From positions 62,001 to 126,000 of the forward strand of contig DATGZH010000017.1 in NCBI GenBank assembly GCA_035297265.1: 64,000 nt of DNA, given 5' to 3'. Positions within the stretch are counted from its first letter, which is position 1, and each line of letters starts with the position of its first letter. The DNA comes from DATGZH01 sp035297265. GTDB taxonomy: Bacteria > Actinomycetota > Acidimicrobiia > Acidimicrobiales > RAAP-2. Of the stretch, positions 16,437 to 24,033 are shown piece after piece. The notes under the pieces are model-generated. The model was not told the origin of the DNA. It made no database searches and worked only from the letters and a program-made list of their open reading frames with translations. Made by a program: the position numbers and the translations under genes.

Positions 16437-17420
16437 ATGGCTGGGACCCGCCCGAAGGCCCTCGTGACCGCGACCGTGAGCGGGCCGGGGCTCGAGCTCT
16501 TGCGCGAGCTCTGCGACGAGGTCGTCGTGGACTCCTGGCTCGACCAGTCGCCCATGCGCATCTACAACGCCGAGCAGCTGGCCGAGCGAGTGGCCGCCGA
16601 GGGGGCCACCATCCTCGTGGTCGAGGTCGACCGTTGCGCCGACCCCCTCTACGAGCAGCCGCTCCTCGCCGTGGCCAGCACCCGGGGCGATCCCAACAAC
16701 GTCGACGTGGCCGCGGCCACCAAGGCCGGGGTCCCCGTGCTGCGGGCGCCGGCCCGCAACGCCGACGCGGTGGCCGAGCTGGCGGTGGCCCTCCTCTTCG
16801 CCGCCACCCGGGGCGTCGTCCAGGGCGACCACGACGTGCGGACCGGGCAGATCTACCGCGACGGGACCATCCCCTACCTCCGCTACCGGGCCTGGGAGCT
16901 GCACGGCAAGACTGCCGGCATCGTGGGCCTCGGTGCGGTCGGCCGGGCCCTCCGCTGGCGCCTCCAGGGCCTCGGCCTCGACGTCCTCTCCTACGACCCG
17001 TACGCCCCCGACGCCACCTCCTCGCTCGACGAGCTGCTCGCCCGCTCCGACGTCGTCACCATGCACGCCCCGGTGACCGAGGAGACCACCGGGATGATCG
17101 GGGCGGCCGAGTTCGACAAGATGCGCGACGGGGTCATCTTCTTGAACACGGCCCGGGCCAACCTGCACGACACCGACGCCCTCGTCGCCGCCCTGCGGAG
17201 CGGCAAGGTCTCCTTCGCCGGCCTCGACCACTTCGTGGGCGAGCACCTCGACCCCGGACACCCCCTCACCACGTTCCCGAACGTCGTCCTCACCCCGCAC
17301 ATCGGGGGGGCCACGTTCGACACCGAGGTCAACCACACGAAGACGGTGGCCGAGGACCTCTGCCGCCTCCTCGCCGGGGCCCGGCCCCGGAACATCGTGA
17401 ACCCCGAGGTGCTCGGGTAG
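16437..17420 (+). CDS. D-isomer-specific 2-hydroxyacid dehydrogenase
   Basis: This 327-residue protein has the NAD fold GIVGLGAVGRALRWRL. The catalytic Arg lies in NTARANLHD, and the acid-base His in TPHIGGAT. The Glu/Asp of the relay lies in the FVGEHLD region. It reduces 2-keto acids or oxidises D-2-hydroxy acids with NAD(P)H, as in glyoxylate reductase and phosphoglycerate dehydrogenase. It is divergent from the FGGY kinase (90-bp gap), which fits a shared sugar-acid pathway. GVPVLRAPARNADAVAEL is the usual substrate-loop region. Confidence 0.9.
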   Translation: MAGTRPKALVTATVSGPGLELLRELCDEVVVDSWLDQSPMRIYNAEQLAERVAAEGATILVVEVDRCADPLYEQPLLAVASTRGDPNNVDVAAATKAGVPVLRAPARNADAVAELAVALLFAATRGVVQGDHDVRTGQIYRDGTIPYLRYRAWELHGKTAGIVGLGAVGRALRWRLQGLGLDVLSYDPYAPDATSSLDELLARSDVVTMHAPVTEETTGMIGAAEFDKMRDGVIFLNTARANLHDTDALVAALRSGKVSFAGLDHFVGEHLDPGHPLTTFPNVVLTPHIGGATFDTEVNHTKTVAEDLCRLLAGARPRNIVNPEVLG

Positions 17421-17477
17421 GGCGAGGCGCGGTGCCCACGGTGCGCCCAACGGAGGGGACCCCCTAGAGTCACGGCC

Positions 17478-17900
17478 GTGACCGCCAACGGACCCCCCTT
17501 CCGCCTCCTGCCGCGCCTCGAGACGGACAACGAGTTCTTCTGGACGAGCGGTGCCGACGGCCGGCTGCGCTTCCTGCGCTGCCAGAGCTGTGGGCGCTAC
17601 CTGCACCCCCCGGTCCCCCGCTGCCCGGCCTGCGGCGCCGCCGACCTCGCCCCCGAGCCGGTGAGCGGCCGGGCCACGGTCACCTCGTTCACCGTCAACT
17701 ACCAGCAGTGGCTCCCCGACAGCGAGCCCTACATCATCGCCTGGGTCACGATCGCCGAGCAGGACGACGTGCGCCTCACCACGAACCTCGTCGACCTCGA
17801 GCCCGACGAGGTCGAGATCGGGATGCCGGTACAGGTGGTCTTCGAGCAGGTCGAGGACGTCTACCTGCCGCTCTTCGCCCGGGCCACGGTGCCGGCGTGA
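17478..17900 (+). CDS. DUF35 OB-fold/zinc-ribbon acyl-CoA-binding protein
   Basis: This 140-residue protein has a rubredoxin-like zinc ribbon with cysteines in RCQSCGRYLHPPVPRCPACGA, then an OB-fold (TVTSFTVNYQQWLP to the end). DUF35 proteins bind acyl-CoA and pair with thiolase-like partners. The gene overlaps the thiolase-like gene by 4 bp (GTGA), implying a 1:1 complex. In Ltp2/ChsH2-DUF35, the known analogue, the pair is the retro-aldolase that ends steroid side-chain degradation. TAGAGT at 17465-17470 lies 7 nt before the GTG, so the message is probably leaderless. Confidence 0.9.
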   Translation: MTANGPPFRLLPRLETDNEFFWTSGADGRLRFLRCQSCGRYLHPPVPRCPACGAADLAPEPVSGRATVTSFTVNYQQWLPDSEPYIIAWVTIAEQDDVRLTTNLVDLEPDEVEIGMPVQVVFEQVEDVYLPLFARATVPA

Positions 17901-19102
17901 GCGGGGCCGAGCCGCTCGAGCGGCGGGCCGTCATCTCGGGGATCGCCCAGTCCGACATCGGCCGACGCCTCGGGCGCTCCTCGCTCGACCTCACGGTCGA
18001 GGCCGGCCTGGCCGCGGTGGCCGACGCCGGCCTCACCCTCGCCGACATCGACGGCCTGGCCACCTACCCCGGCGGCGGGCTCGGGACGGGGGGCTTCGGC
18101 GGGCCGTCGACCCCGGAGGTCCAAGACGCCCTGCGCTTGTCGCTCAACTGGCACGACGGCGGGGCCGAGGGCCCCGGTCAGATCCGGGCGGTCATGGCGG
18201 CGGTCCTGGCGGTGGCCGCCGGCCTGGCCCGCCACGTCCTCGTCTTCCGCACGGTGACCGAGGGCACCTCCCAGGGCAGCGGCGGCCGCCGGGGCATCGG
18301 GGGCGACGGGGCCATGGGGGCCCGGATGTCCGGCCCCTTCCAGTACCTCCTGCCGTTCGGTGCGGTCTCCGCCGCCAACTGGCTGGCCCTCGTGGCGGAG
18401 CGCCGGGTGTACGAGTTCGGCCTCACCCGCGAGCAACTGGGCGCCGTCCCCATCAGCAACCGCAAGCACGCAGCCGGGAACCCGAAGGCCATCTACCGGG
18501 ACCCGCTCACGATGGAGGACTACCTGGCGGCGCGGATCATCACCTCGCCGTTCTGCCTCTTCGACTGCGACGTGCCGTGCGACGGCTCGACCGCGGTGAT
18601 CGTGTCCCACGTGGACTACGCCAAGGACGCCCCGAAGCCGGCCTGCCACGTGAACGCCATGGGCACGGCGCTGCGGGGTCGGCCCAGCTGGGACCAGTTC
18701 GACGACCCGACCACGATGGCCGCCCGCGACGCGGGGACCTCGCTCTGGGAGCGGACCGAGCTCACCCCGACCGACGTCGACGTGGCCGAGCTCTACGACG
18801 GCTTCACCATCCTCGCCCACGTGTGGCTCGAGGCCCTCAAGTTCTGCGGCCGGGGCGAGGCCGGCTCGTTCGTCGAGGGCGGGGCCAACATCGCCCTCGA
18901 CGGCCGGCTGCCGCTCAACACGAACGGCGGCCAGCTCTCCGGGGGCCGGCTGCACGGCTTCGGCTTCCTCCACGAGGCCTGCGTGCAGCTCCGCGGCGAG
19001 GGCGGCGACCGGCAGGTGTCGCCCCAGCCCGAGGTGGCGGCGGTGGCCAACGGCGGGGGTCCCATCGCCGGGGCTCTCCTGCTCACCCGGGGCACCGGCT
19101 GA
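17897..19102 (+). CDS. Thiolase-like (SCP-x/Ltp2-type) lipid-transfer protein
   Basis: This 401-residue thiolase-fold protein has AVISGIAQSDIGRRLG at the start, DGLATYPGG, and VAELYDGFTI in place of the classical thiolase nucleophile region. The C-terminal part has NTNGGQLSGGRLHGFGFLHEACVQLRG with a His in the HGFGF motif. Loss of the thiolase Cys pattern and pairing with DUF35 are hallmarks of Ltp-type aldolases rather than true thiolases. It is translationally coupled to the DUF35 gene. A role in cleaving a beta-hydroxyacyl-CoA by retro-aldol reaction is inferred from the Ltp2 precedent; the substrate is unknown. Confidence 0.88.
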   Translation: MSGAEPLERRAVISGIAQSDIGRRLGRSSLDLTVEAGLAAVADAGLTLADIDGLATYPGGGLGTGGFGGPSTPEVQDALRLSLNWHDGGAEGPGQIRAVMAAVLAVAAGLARHVLVFRTVTEGTSQGSGGRRGIGGDGAMGARMSGPFQYLLPFGAVSAANWLALVAERRVYEFGLTREQLGAVPISNRKHAAGNPKAIYRDPLTMEDYLAARIITSPFCLFDCDVPCDGSTAVIVSHVDYAKDAPKPACHVNAMGTALRGRPSWDQFDDPTTMAARDAGTSLWERTELTPTDVDVAELYDGFTILAHVWLEALKFCGRGEAGSFVEGGANIALDGRLPLNTNGGQLSGGRLHGFGFLHEACVQLRGEGGDRQVSPQPEVAAVANGGGPIAGALLLTRGTG

Positions 19103-19127
19103 GCCGGGTCGGCGGCGCCCGCCGTCC

Positions 19128-19133
19128 TAGCAT
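19128..19133 (+). promoter_or_regulatory. Leaderless promoter -10 of the DUF3039 gene
   Basis: TAGCAT ends 6 nt before the ATG at 19140 and no Shine-Dalgarno sequence is present. This spacing places the transcription start at or within a base or two of the start codon, the pattern repeated at many genes in this window. Confidence 0.5.
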
Positions 19134-19139
19134 CTGGTC

Positions 19140-19445
19140 ATGACCGAAACGGTCTCGCCGCTCGTCGCCCCGACGGTCACCCCGGCCGAGAGCCGCACCG
19201 ACCCTCTCTTGGACGAGGGCGACCACGAGCGGATGACCCACATCGTCCTCGAGGGCTTCCAGCCCGAGGAGGGCGAGTTCGTCTCCGCCGGCCCGAGCGT
19301 GGTCGAGGGCATCGTGAACGCCACGCCGGTGCGGGCGCTCTGCGGGAAGCAGTGGGTGCCCGGTCGCGACCCGAGGCGCTACCCGCTCTGCCCGACCTGC
19401 AAGGAGATCGCCCAGTCCTTCGGCTGGTCCGTCCCGGCCAGCTGA
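19140..19445 (+). CDS. DUF3039 family protein
   Basis: This 101-residue protein matches DUF3039, a small conserved actinobacterial family. It has DEGDHERMTHIV, ALCGKQWVPGRDPRRYPLCPTCKEI and a short tail. The cysteines in ALCG and LCPTC form a likely zinc site. The function is not established. The gene has an apparently leaderless promoter and is convergent with the SIMPL-domain gene, 11 bp away. Confidence 0.9.
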   Translation: MTETVSPLVAPTVTPAESRTDPLLDEGDHERMTHIVLEGFQPEEGEFVSAGPSVVEGIVNATPVRALCGKQWVPGRDPRRYPLCPTCKEIAQSFGWSVPAS

Positions 19446-19456
19446 ACCCGAGCGCC

Positions 19457-20245
19457 TCAGGCGCCGGGCCGCACCAGCGCGTAGACCATCGTCACCTGGG
19501 CGTTCGCCTGGTCGGTCCCCGAGCTGAGCGGGACCGACGAGAGCGGACTGCCAGACGGTGCGGCGGCGCTCTCGGGCTGGAAGCCCGACGGCACGACCGA
19601 GGTGTTGTCGGTGAGCTGGCAGACCCCACCCAACCGCTCGCCGGCAGCCGCGGCCATCGCCGCGGCGTGGCTCACCGCCTGGTGCACCGCGTCGGTGCGG
19701 GCCCGGTCCTCCAGGACCCGCGGGTCGGCCTGGCCGAAGGTCAGCGACTCGATGCGCACAGCGTCGCCGCCCACCCCGGCCACCGCGTCCACCAGGTGAC
19801 CGGCGCCGGCGAGACGGCGGATCGTGGCGGTCACGGTGTTGTCGACCGAGTAGCCGTTGATCACGGTCGTGCCGTTCTGGACGCCGTACGAGGGCTGGAT
19901 CGTGAGCCCCGCCGTCTGCACGTCCGCCTGGGCGACGCCGCCGAGGAGGAGCACGCTTGTCACCGCCGCGGCCTTCTGGTTGTCGTCGGCCAGGGCCCGC
20001 GACGAGCTCGGGTCGGTCACGCTCACGTCGACGACGAGGGTGAGCTGGTCGGGCGCCCCCGTGGCCTGGCCGGTGCCCTGCACGGTCAGCCGGGGCGACG
20101 AACCACCGCACCCGGGCGGCGCGGCCGAGGCCGCCCGTCCCCGGTCGGCGAAGAGGACCCCGCTCAACACGGCCAAGACCAGCACGACGAGGGCGAGCCC
20201 GACCAGAACGGGCCTGGTCGACCGGCGGGACGACGTCTCGGTCAT
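19457..20245 (-). CDS. Membrane-anchored SIMPL (DUF541) domain protein
   Basis: This 262-residue protein has a single N-terminal membrane helix (PVLVGLALVVLVLAVLSGVLF). The following outer domain opens RLTVQGTGQATGAPDQLTL, the typical DUF541/SIMPL start, and contains the repeated alternating beta/alpha segments and the AVSHAAAMAAAAGERLGGV helix. SIMPL proteins are envelope proteins with stress-related or unknown roles. AGAAGGAG precedes the ATG. It lies 45 bp downstream, on the same strand, of the sigma factor operon, so it may be read with it. Confidence 0.88.
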   Translation of the reverse strand: MTETSSRRSTRPVLVGLALVVLVLAVLSGVLFADRGRAASAAPPGCGGSSPRLTVQGTGQATGAPDQLTLVVDVSVTDPSSSRALADDNQKAAAVTSVLLLGGVAQADVQTAGLTIQPSYGVQNGTTVINGYSVDNTVTATIRRLAGAGHLVDAVAGVGGDAVRIESLTFGQADPRVLEDRARTDAVHQAVSHAAAMAAAAGERLGGVCQLTDNTSVVPSGFQPESAAAPSGSPLSSVPLSSGTDQANAQVTMVYALVRPGA

Positions 20246-20289
20246 CGGTGACTCCTTCTGAGACAACTGGCGGGACACGGGCTGCTCGC

Positions 20290-21072
20290 TCAACGGGTGA
20301 TGTCGACGAAGAGGAGGTACGAGGACGTGTCGGGCACGCACCGCTTGCCCGGCGGGCAGCTGTCGGCCACGACCTCGACCGTGCCCGGGCGGCGCGGGAC
20401 GAAGCGGGCCGAGGCCGCCCCGGTCCGGCGGTTCGTCGACGACGCCACTCGCTCGAGGATGGGCGACCGCGACTTCGGCACCGTCCAGCGCACGCCCGGG
20501 CCGCCGGGCAGGCTGACGGTCAGGGAGTGGCCCAGCCGCACGGTCACCCGATGGAGGACGGGCTGCGCGCCGACGGCTGACGGCGGCTGACCGGGCAGGG
20601 TGGCCACCGCTCCCTCTGGTGCCGCCGGGCTACTGGTGCTCTTGAGCGTCGGCACGATCTGGCCCGCGCACACCGGCGGGCTGGCGCCGATCCGCACCTC
20701 GGCACACGTCGAGTTGGTGGGGGCCGACGGTGAGAACCCCTTGGCCGGCGCGGCGCCGCCCGAGGCGTTGGCCTGGCCGTGCGTCGACGGCTGGATCACC
20801 GACCCGGCCGGCGCGGTCGTCGATGGGGCGCCAGTCGACAGCGCCGACTGGGGCGGGGTCGAGCCGCGGGTGCCGAGCACGATCGCGCCGGCCACGCAGA
20901 CCACGAGGACGACAGCCGACGTGGCGGCGACCCGGGCCCGGGCGGCGCGCCGCTGCCGCAGGCGGTGCAGCACCGCCGGCTTCACCTCGTCGTCGGGGCC
21001 GGGGGTCAGGGCCTCGTCGCGGAGCGCGTGGCGCAGCCGCTCGTCGAGGCCGGTGCCGGAACGGTCGGCCAT
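20290..21072 (-). CDS. Single-pass membrane protein coupled to ECF sigma factor, possible anti-sigma
   Basis: This 260-residue protein has a cytoplasmic N-terminal stretch (DERLRHALRDEALTPGPDDEVKPAVLHRLRQRRAAR), a membrane helix (about 50-70) and an outer region with Cys pairs (STCAEV, PVCAG, SCPPGKRC). It has no recognisable zinc anti-sigma domain, but location and topology fit an anti-sigma or regulator of the sigma factor just upstream. The start at ATG 21072 is preferred for AGGAG 9 bp upstream; ATG 21081 overlaps the sigma stop. It was named from context; function unproven. Confidence 0.7.
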   Translation of the reverse strand: MADRSGTGLDERLRHALRDEALTPGPDDEVKPAVLHRLRQRRAARARVAATSAVVLVVCVAGAIVLGTRGSTPPQSALSTGAPSTTAPAGSVIQPSTHGQANASGGAAPAKGFSPSAPTNSTCAEVRIGASPPVCAGQIVPTLKSTSSPAAPEGAVATLPGQPPSAVGAQPVLHRVTVRLGHSLTVSLPGGPGVRWTVPKSRSPILERVASSTNRRTGAASARFVPRRPGTVEVVADSCPPGKRCVPDTSSYLLFVDITR

Positions 21073-21073
21073 G

Positions 21074-21649
21074 TCAGTCATCTCCTCTGGTGGGCTCGGC
21101 GAGGCGCTCGGCCAGCGAGGCCCGGGCCTTGGACAGCTGGGACTTGACCGTGCCCACCGAACAGCCGAGCGCCTTGGCGATGTCGGCCTCGGGCAGGTCC
21201 TCGTAGTAACGGAGCACGACCGCCTCGCGTTGGCGCGGCGGGAGGGCCCGCACCGCCGCCATGACGACGAGGCGGTCGGCCCGGCCCTCCACCTCCGAGC
21301 CGGCCTGGGCCTTACCCTCGGTGGCGTAGACCGTGCGGTTGCCCCGCCGCTCGGAGCCCCGGCGTCGGCCCCGCGAGCGGGAGAGGTTCACGACCGCCGT
21401 GCGCAGGTACCACTGGGCCCGCTCGGGCTGCCGGATGCGCCACCACCCGGTGTAGGTGCGGACGAAGGCCTCCTGGACCACCTCTTCGGCCGCGTGGGGG
21501 TCGTCGAGGAGGAGCGAGGCCAGGCGGCAGAGCCCCTCGTAGTGCTCGTCGAACAGCGCCGAGACCTGCTCGTCCCGGTCCCCGGTCCGTGCGATGGCCA
21601 CTCCCTCCCCCGCTGGCACCGGCACGGCCAGCGCCGCTCCGTCGGTCAT
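21074..21649 (-). CDS. SigE-family ECF RNA polymerase sigma factor
   Basis: This 191-residue sigma factor has region 2 (LFDEHYEGLCRLASLLLDDPHAAEEVVQEAFVRTYTGW), a linker rich in Arg, and region 4 (ALPPRQREAVVLRYYEDLPEADIAKALGCSVGTVKSQLSKAR). The WRIRQPERAQWYLRTAVVNLSRS segment is typical of the actinobacterial SigE-family ECFs. The stop overlaps the coupled membrane protein gene. It directs transcription of a stress regulon whose members are not identifiable here. Confidence 0.93.
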   Translation of the reverse strand: MTDGAALAVPVPAGEGVAIARTGDRDEQVSALFDEHYEGLCRLASLLLDDPHAAEEVVQEAFVRTYTGWWRIRQPERAQWYLRTAVVNLSRSRGRRRGSERRGNRTVYATEGKAQAGSEVEGRADRLVVMAAVRALPPRQREAVVLRYYEDLPEADIAKALGCSVGTVKSQLSKARASLAERLAEPTRGDD

Positions 21650-21697
21650 ACCCTCACAGACGCCGGGGCCCAGGTGGAGGTTGCCCCGAGGGGAGTT

Positions 21698-21910
21698 TCA
21701 GCCGGCTGGGTCGGCCCTCGTCACCGTGATGGCGCCGACCGGGCAGCCCTCGGCGGCCACCCGGAGCTGTTCCTCGTCGTCGGCGTCGGGGTCGAGGACC
21801 ACCACTCGGCCGTCGTCGCCCAGGTCGAAGGTCGTGGCGGCCCAGAAGTGACAGTTCCCCGAGCCCATGCAGAGCTCCCGGTCGACCTGGATGACGAAGG
21901 GCCCGGGCAC
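21698..21910 (-). CDS. Small [3Fe-4S] ferredoxin
   Basis: This 70-residue ferredoxin has VDRELCMGSGNCHFW with Cys-x5-Cys, then EGCPVGAI for the third ligand, the pattern of P450-linked [3Fe-4S] ferredoxins. It passes electrons to the cytochrome P450 whose gene ends 6 bp upstream. The GTG start at 21910 follows directly after the P450 stop, which implies co-translation. A ferredoxin reductase is not encoded nearby. Confidence 0.93.
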   Translation of the reverse strand: MPGPFVIQVDRELCMGSGNCHFWAATTFDLGDDGRVVVLDPDADDEEQLRVAAEGCPVGAITVTRADPAG

Positions 21911-21916
21911 CTCGAA

Positions 21917-23167
21917 TCAGCGGGCGGTGAAGGCCACCGGGAGGGCGAGGGGGGAGCGGAAGGCCAGGCCGTGGATGTGGTAGTCCTGCCCCGGCTCCGG
22001 GTCGAAGCGCAGGTCGGCCACCCGGTCGAAGAGCGTGTCGAGGGCCACCCGGGTCTCCATCCGGGCCAGGTGCATACCCAGGCAGACGTGCACCCCGAAG
22101 CCGAAGCCCACGTGCTGGCGGCTCGAGCGGAAGAGGTCGAACTGGTCGGGGTGCTCGTACTTGCGGGCGTCGCGGTTGGCCGCCCCGAGGAGGAGCGCCA
22201 CGTCGGCGCCCGCCTGCACGGGAACGCCGGCCAGCTCGGTGTCGCGGGTGGCCCGCCGCAGGATGACGGTGACCGGCGGCTCCCAGCGCACCACCTCCTC
22301 GAAGGCCGGCACGAGGAGCTCCCGGTCCTCGACCACCGCCTGCAGCTGGTCGGGGTTCGTGAGGAGGCCGTAGAGGAGGCTCCCCGAGGCCCGGTAGGTG
22401 GTCTCCACCCCGGCCGGGAGGAGGAGACGAAGGAACGAGTAGATCTCCTCGTCGGTCAGTCGCTCGCCGTCGACCTCGACCGCCACGAGCTCGCTGATCA
22501 GGTCGTCGTCGGGCGAAGCCCGGCGTTCGGCCATCACGTTGGCGAAGTAGTCGCGGAGGTCGGCCGAGGCAGCCACGCCGCGCTCCCAGTTGGTGGCCAC
22601 GCTCGTGATCTCGATGGCCCAGCGCTGGAAGCGGGGGAAGTCCGAGCCGGGCAGTCCCAGGATGCGGGCGATGACCTGCACGGGGAAGTTGAACGTGAGG
22701 TCGCGGACGAGGTCGGCCCGGCCGCGGTCGACGAAGCGGTCGATGAGGCCGTCCACCACCGAGCGCACGAGGCCGGCCTCCCAGCGCTCGAGCACCTTCG
22801 AGCGGAAGGCCGGGGCCACGAGGGCCCGGGCCATCCGGTGCTCGGGCTCGTCCATCTGGAGGATCGTGCGGCCCATCACCTCGCCGACGACGCCCTCGTA
22901 GACGGTCGAGCTGTAGGTCTCGTTGTCCTTCAGCACGGCGACGCACTCGTCGAAACCGAAGACGGTGACGGGCGGCGGCCGGTCGGAGAACGACGGGTCG
23001 GCCCCGGCGCCGAGGTCGACCGGGCCCACGTGGACCGGGCTCTCGGCCAGGAGCTCGGCCATCTTCGGGTACGGGTCGACCACGTTGCCGGCCACCGTGT
23101 CCTGGAGCTCGAAGGGATCGAACGGGACGGGCTCCTCCGTCGTCACGGCGTCGGCGAACGTGCTCAT
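21917..23167 (-). CDS. Cytochrome P450 monooxygenase
   Basis: This 416-residue soluble P450 has the heme loop FGFGVHVCLGMHLAR with axial Cys362, an ExxR motif in EEVVRW, and an I-helix LLLPAGVETTYRASG where the usual acidic-Thr pair reads ET. It hydroxylates a hydrophobic substrate using O2 and the partner ferredoxin. It opens a P450-ferredoxin operon that faces a TetR gene across the perfect palindrome at 23255-23274. The family resembles CYP125/CYP142-like actinobacterial P450s in domain layout only; the substrate is not assigned. Confidence 0.95.
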   Translation of the reverse strand: MSTFADAVTTEEPVPFDPFELQDTVAGNVVDPYPKMAELLAESPVHVGPVDLGAGADPSFSDRPPPVTVFGFDECVAVLKDNETYSSTVYEGVVGEVMGRTILQMDEPEHRMARALVAPAFRSKVLERWEAGLVRSVVDGLIDRFVDRGRADLVRDLTFNFPVQVIARILGLPGSDFPRFQRWAIEITSVATNWERGVAASADLRDYFANVMAERRASPDDDLISELVAVEVDGERLTDEEIYSFLRLLLPAGVETTYRASGSLLYGLLTNPDQLQAVVEDRELLVPAFEEVVRWEPPVTVILRRATRDTELAGVPVQAGADVALLLGAANRDARKYEHPDQFDLFRSSRQHVGFGFGVHVCLGMHLARMETRVALDTLFDRVADLRFDPEPGQDYHIHGLAFRSPLALPVAFTAR

Positions 23168-23254
23168 CTGGCTCTCCCCTTCGTCCCGGGACCGTCGGGC
23201 TGCCTGCGGCCGCCGGCACCCGTGCCCCCAGGCCGGGCGACCCGGTCACCATCA

Positions 23255-23274
23255 TATCAAACGTTTGTTTGATA
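23255..23274. promoter_or_regulatory. Perfect TetR-type operator
   Basis: TATCAAAC-GTTT-GTTTGATA is a perfect inverted repeat of 8-bp arms around 4 bp. It lies 88 bp upstream of the P450 start and 58 bp upstream of the TetR start, and no other long palindrome is near. TetR dimers bind such sites, so it should repress both the P450-ferredoxin operon and the TetR gene. Confidence 0.8.
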
Positions 23275-23331
23275 CCGGTGGCGGGACGGTTGGCCCCGTC
23301 GATGCTGCGTTCGACCTCGTCCTTCGCGAGA

Positions 23332-23970
23332 ATGGGCGCCGTGCCCTCCGACCCAGGCCCGCCGGCGGGGCCCGCCGGACCGACGTCCGGCGGGGTGAGC
23401 CAGCGGCAGCGGATCCTCGACACCGCCCTGTCCCTCATGGCCCAGCGGGGGGTGGACGGGACGAGCATGCGGGACCTGGCCCAGGCCACCGGGCTCAACG
23501 TGGCCTCCCTCTACCACTACTTCCCCTCCAAGAAGGACCTCCTCGTGGCGGTGCTCGCCGAGCGGGGGTTCCTCGACGACATGGCGAGCGCCACCGCCCC
23601 GACCGGGCCCCAGGGGCCGACCGTCCACCTCGACGACCTGCTCGAGGAGCTCCTCCGCTCGATGCTCGAGGTCGAGGACTTCATCCGGCTGATGCTGGGC
23701 GAGGTCATGCGGGGCGACGACACCGCCCTCGGCCTCGGCCGCGAGCTCATGTCCACCACCCAGGAGGCCCTCGAACGATGGCTGGCCGAGAGTCAGCCCC
23801 AGCTCTGCGAGGGGCCGGGGGCGGCGGCGGTCGCCCGGATGCTCCGGGCCATGCTCATCGGGGTGTTCTTCGAGCACGTCGCCGGCGTGCTCGACGGGGA
23901 CGATCCCTCGGTCGTCTTCCGCCGCCGGGCCCAGGAGGCGGCCGAGATCCTCGGGGCCGACGACAGCTGA
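23332..23970 (+). CDS. TetR-family transcriptional regulator
   Basis: This 212-residue regulator has the N-terminal HTH QRQRILDTALSLMAQRGVDGTSMRDLAQATGLNVASLYHYFPSKKDLLVAVL, followed by a helical ligand-binding domain of about 140 residues. The start at ATG 23332 gives a proline/glycine-rich arm of about 20 residues before the HTH; GTG 23341 is close behind. It is divergent from the P450-ferredoxin operon with a perfect palindrome between them. It likely represses that operon until the P450 substrate or an acyl-CoA binds. Confidence 0.93.
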   Translation: MGAVPSDPGPPAGPAGPTSGGVSQRQRILDTALSLMAQRGVDGTSMRDLAQATGLNVASLYHYFPSKKDLLVAVLAERGFLDDMASATAPTGPQGPTVHLDDLLEELLRSMLEVEDFIRLMLGEVMRGDDTALGLGRELMSTTQEALERWLAESQPQLCEGPGAAAVARMLRAMLIGVFFEHVAGVLDGDDPSVVFRRRAQEAAEILGADDS

Positions 23971-24033
23971 CGCCTCGCCGCCCCGTCCACGAGGACGGAC
24001 GGCGTACCGAGCAGCGACGTTGTCGTCCTTACG

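Noticed and set aside
14850..17606. Very long open frame extending the FGGY kinase gene leftwards past its start
   Set aside because: The added segment lies opposite the hydroxyacid dehydrogenase gene, has no kinase homology and is a shadow of GC-rich codon use; the kinase starts at the FGGY fold.
20600..23272. Long plus-strand open frame across the sigma factor and P450 genes
   Set aside because: It is antisense to well-supported genes, with a low-complexity His/Arg/Glu composition typical of shadows.
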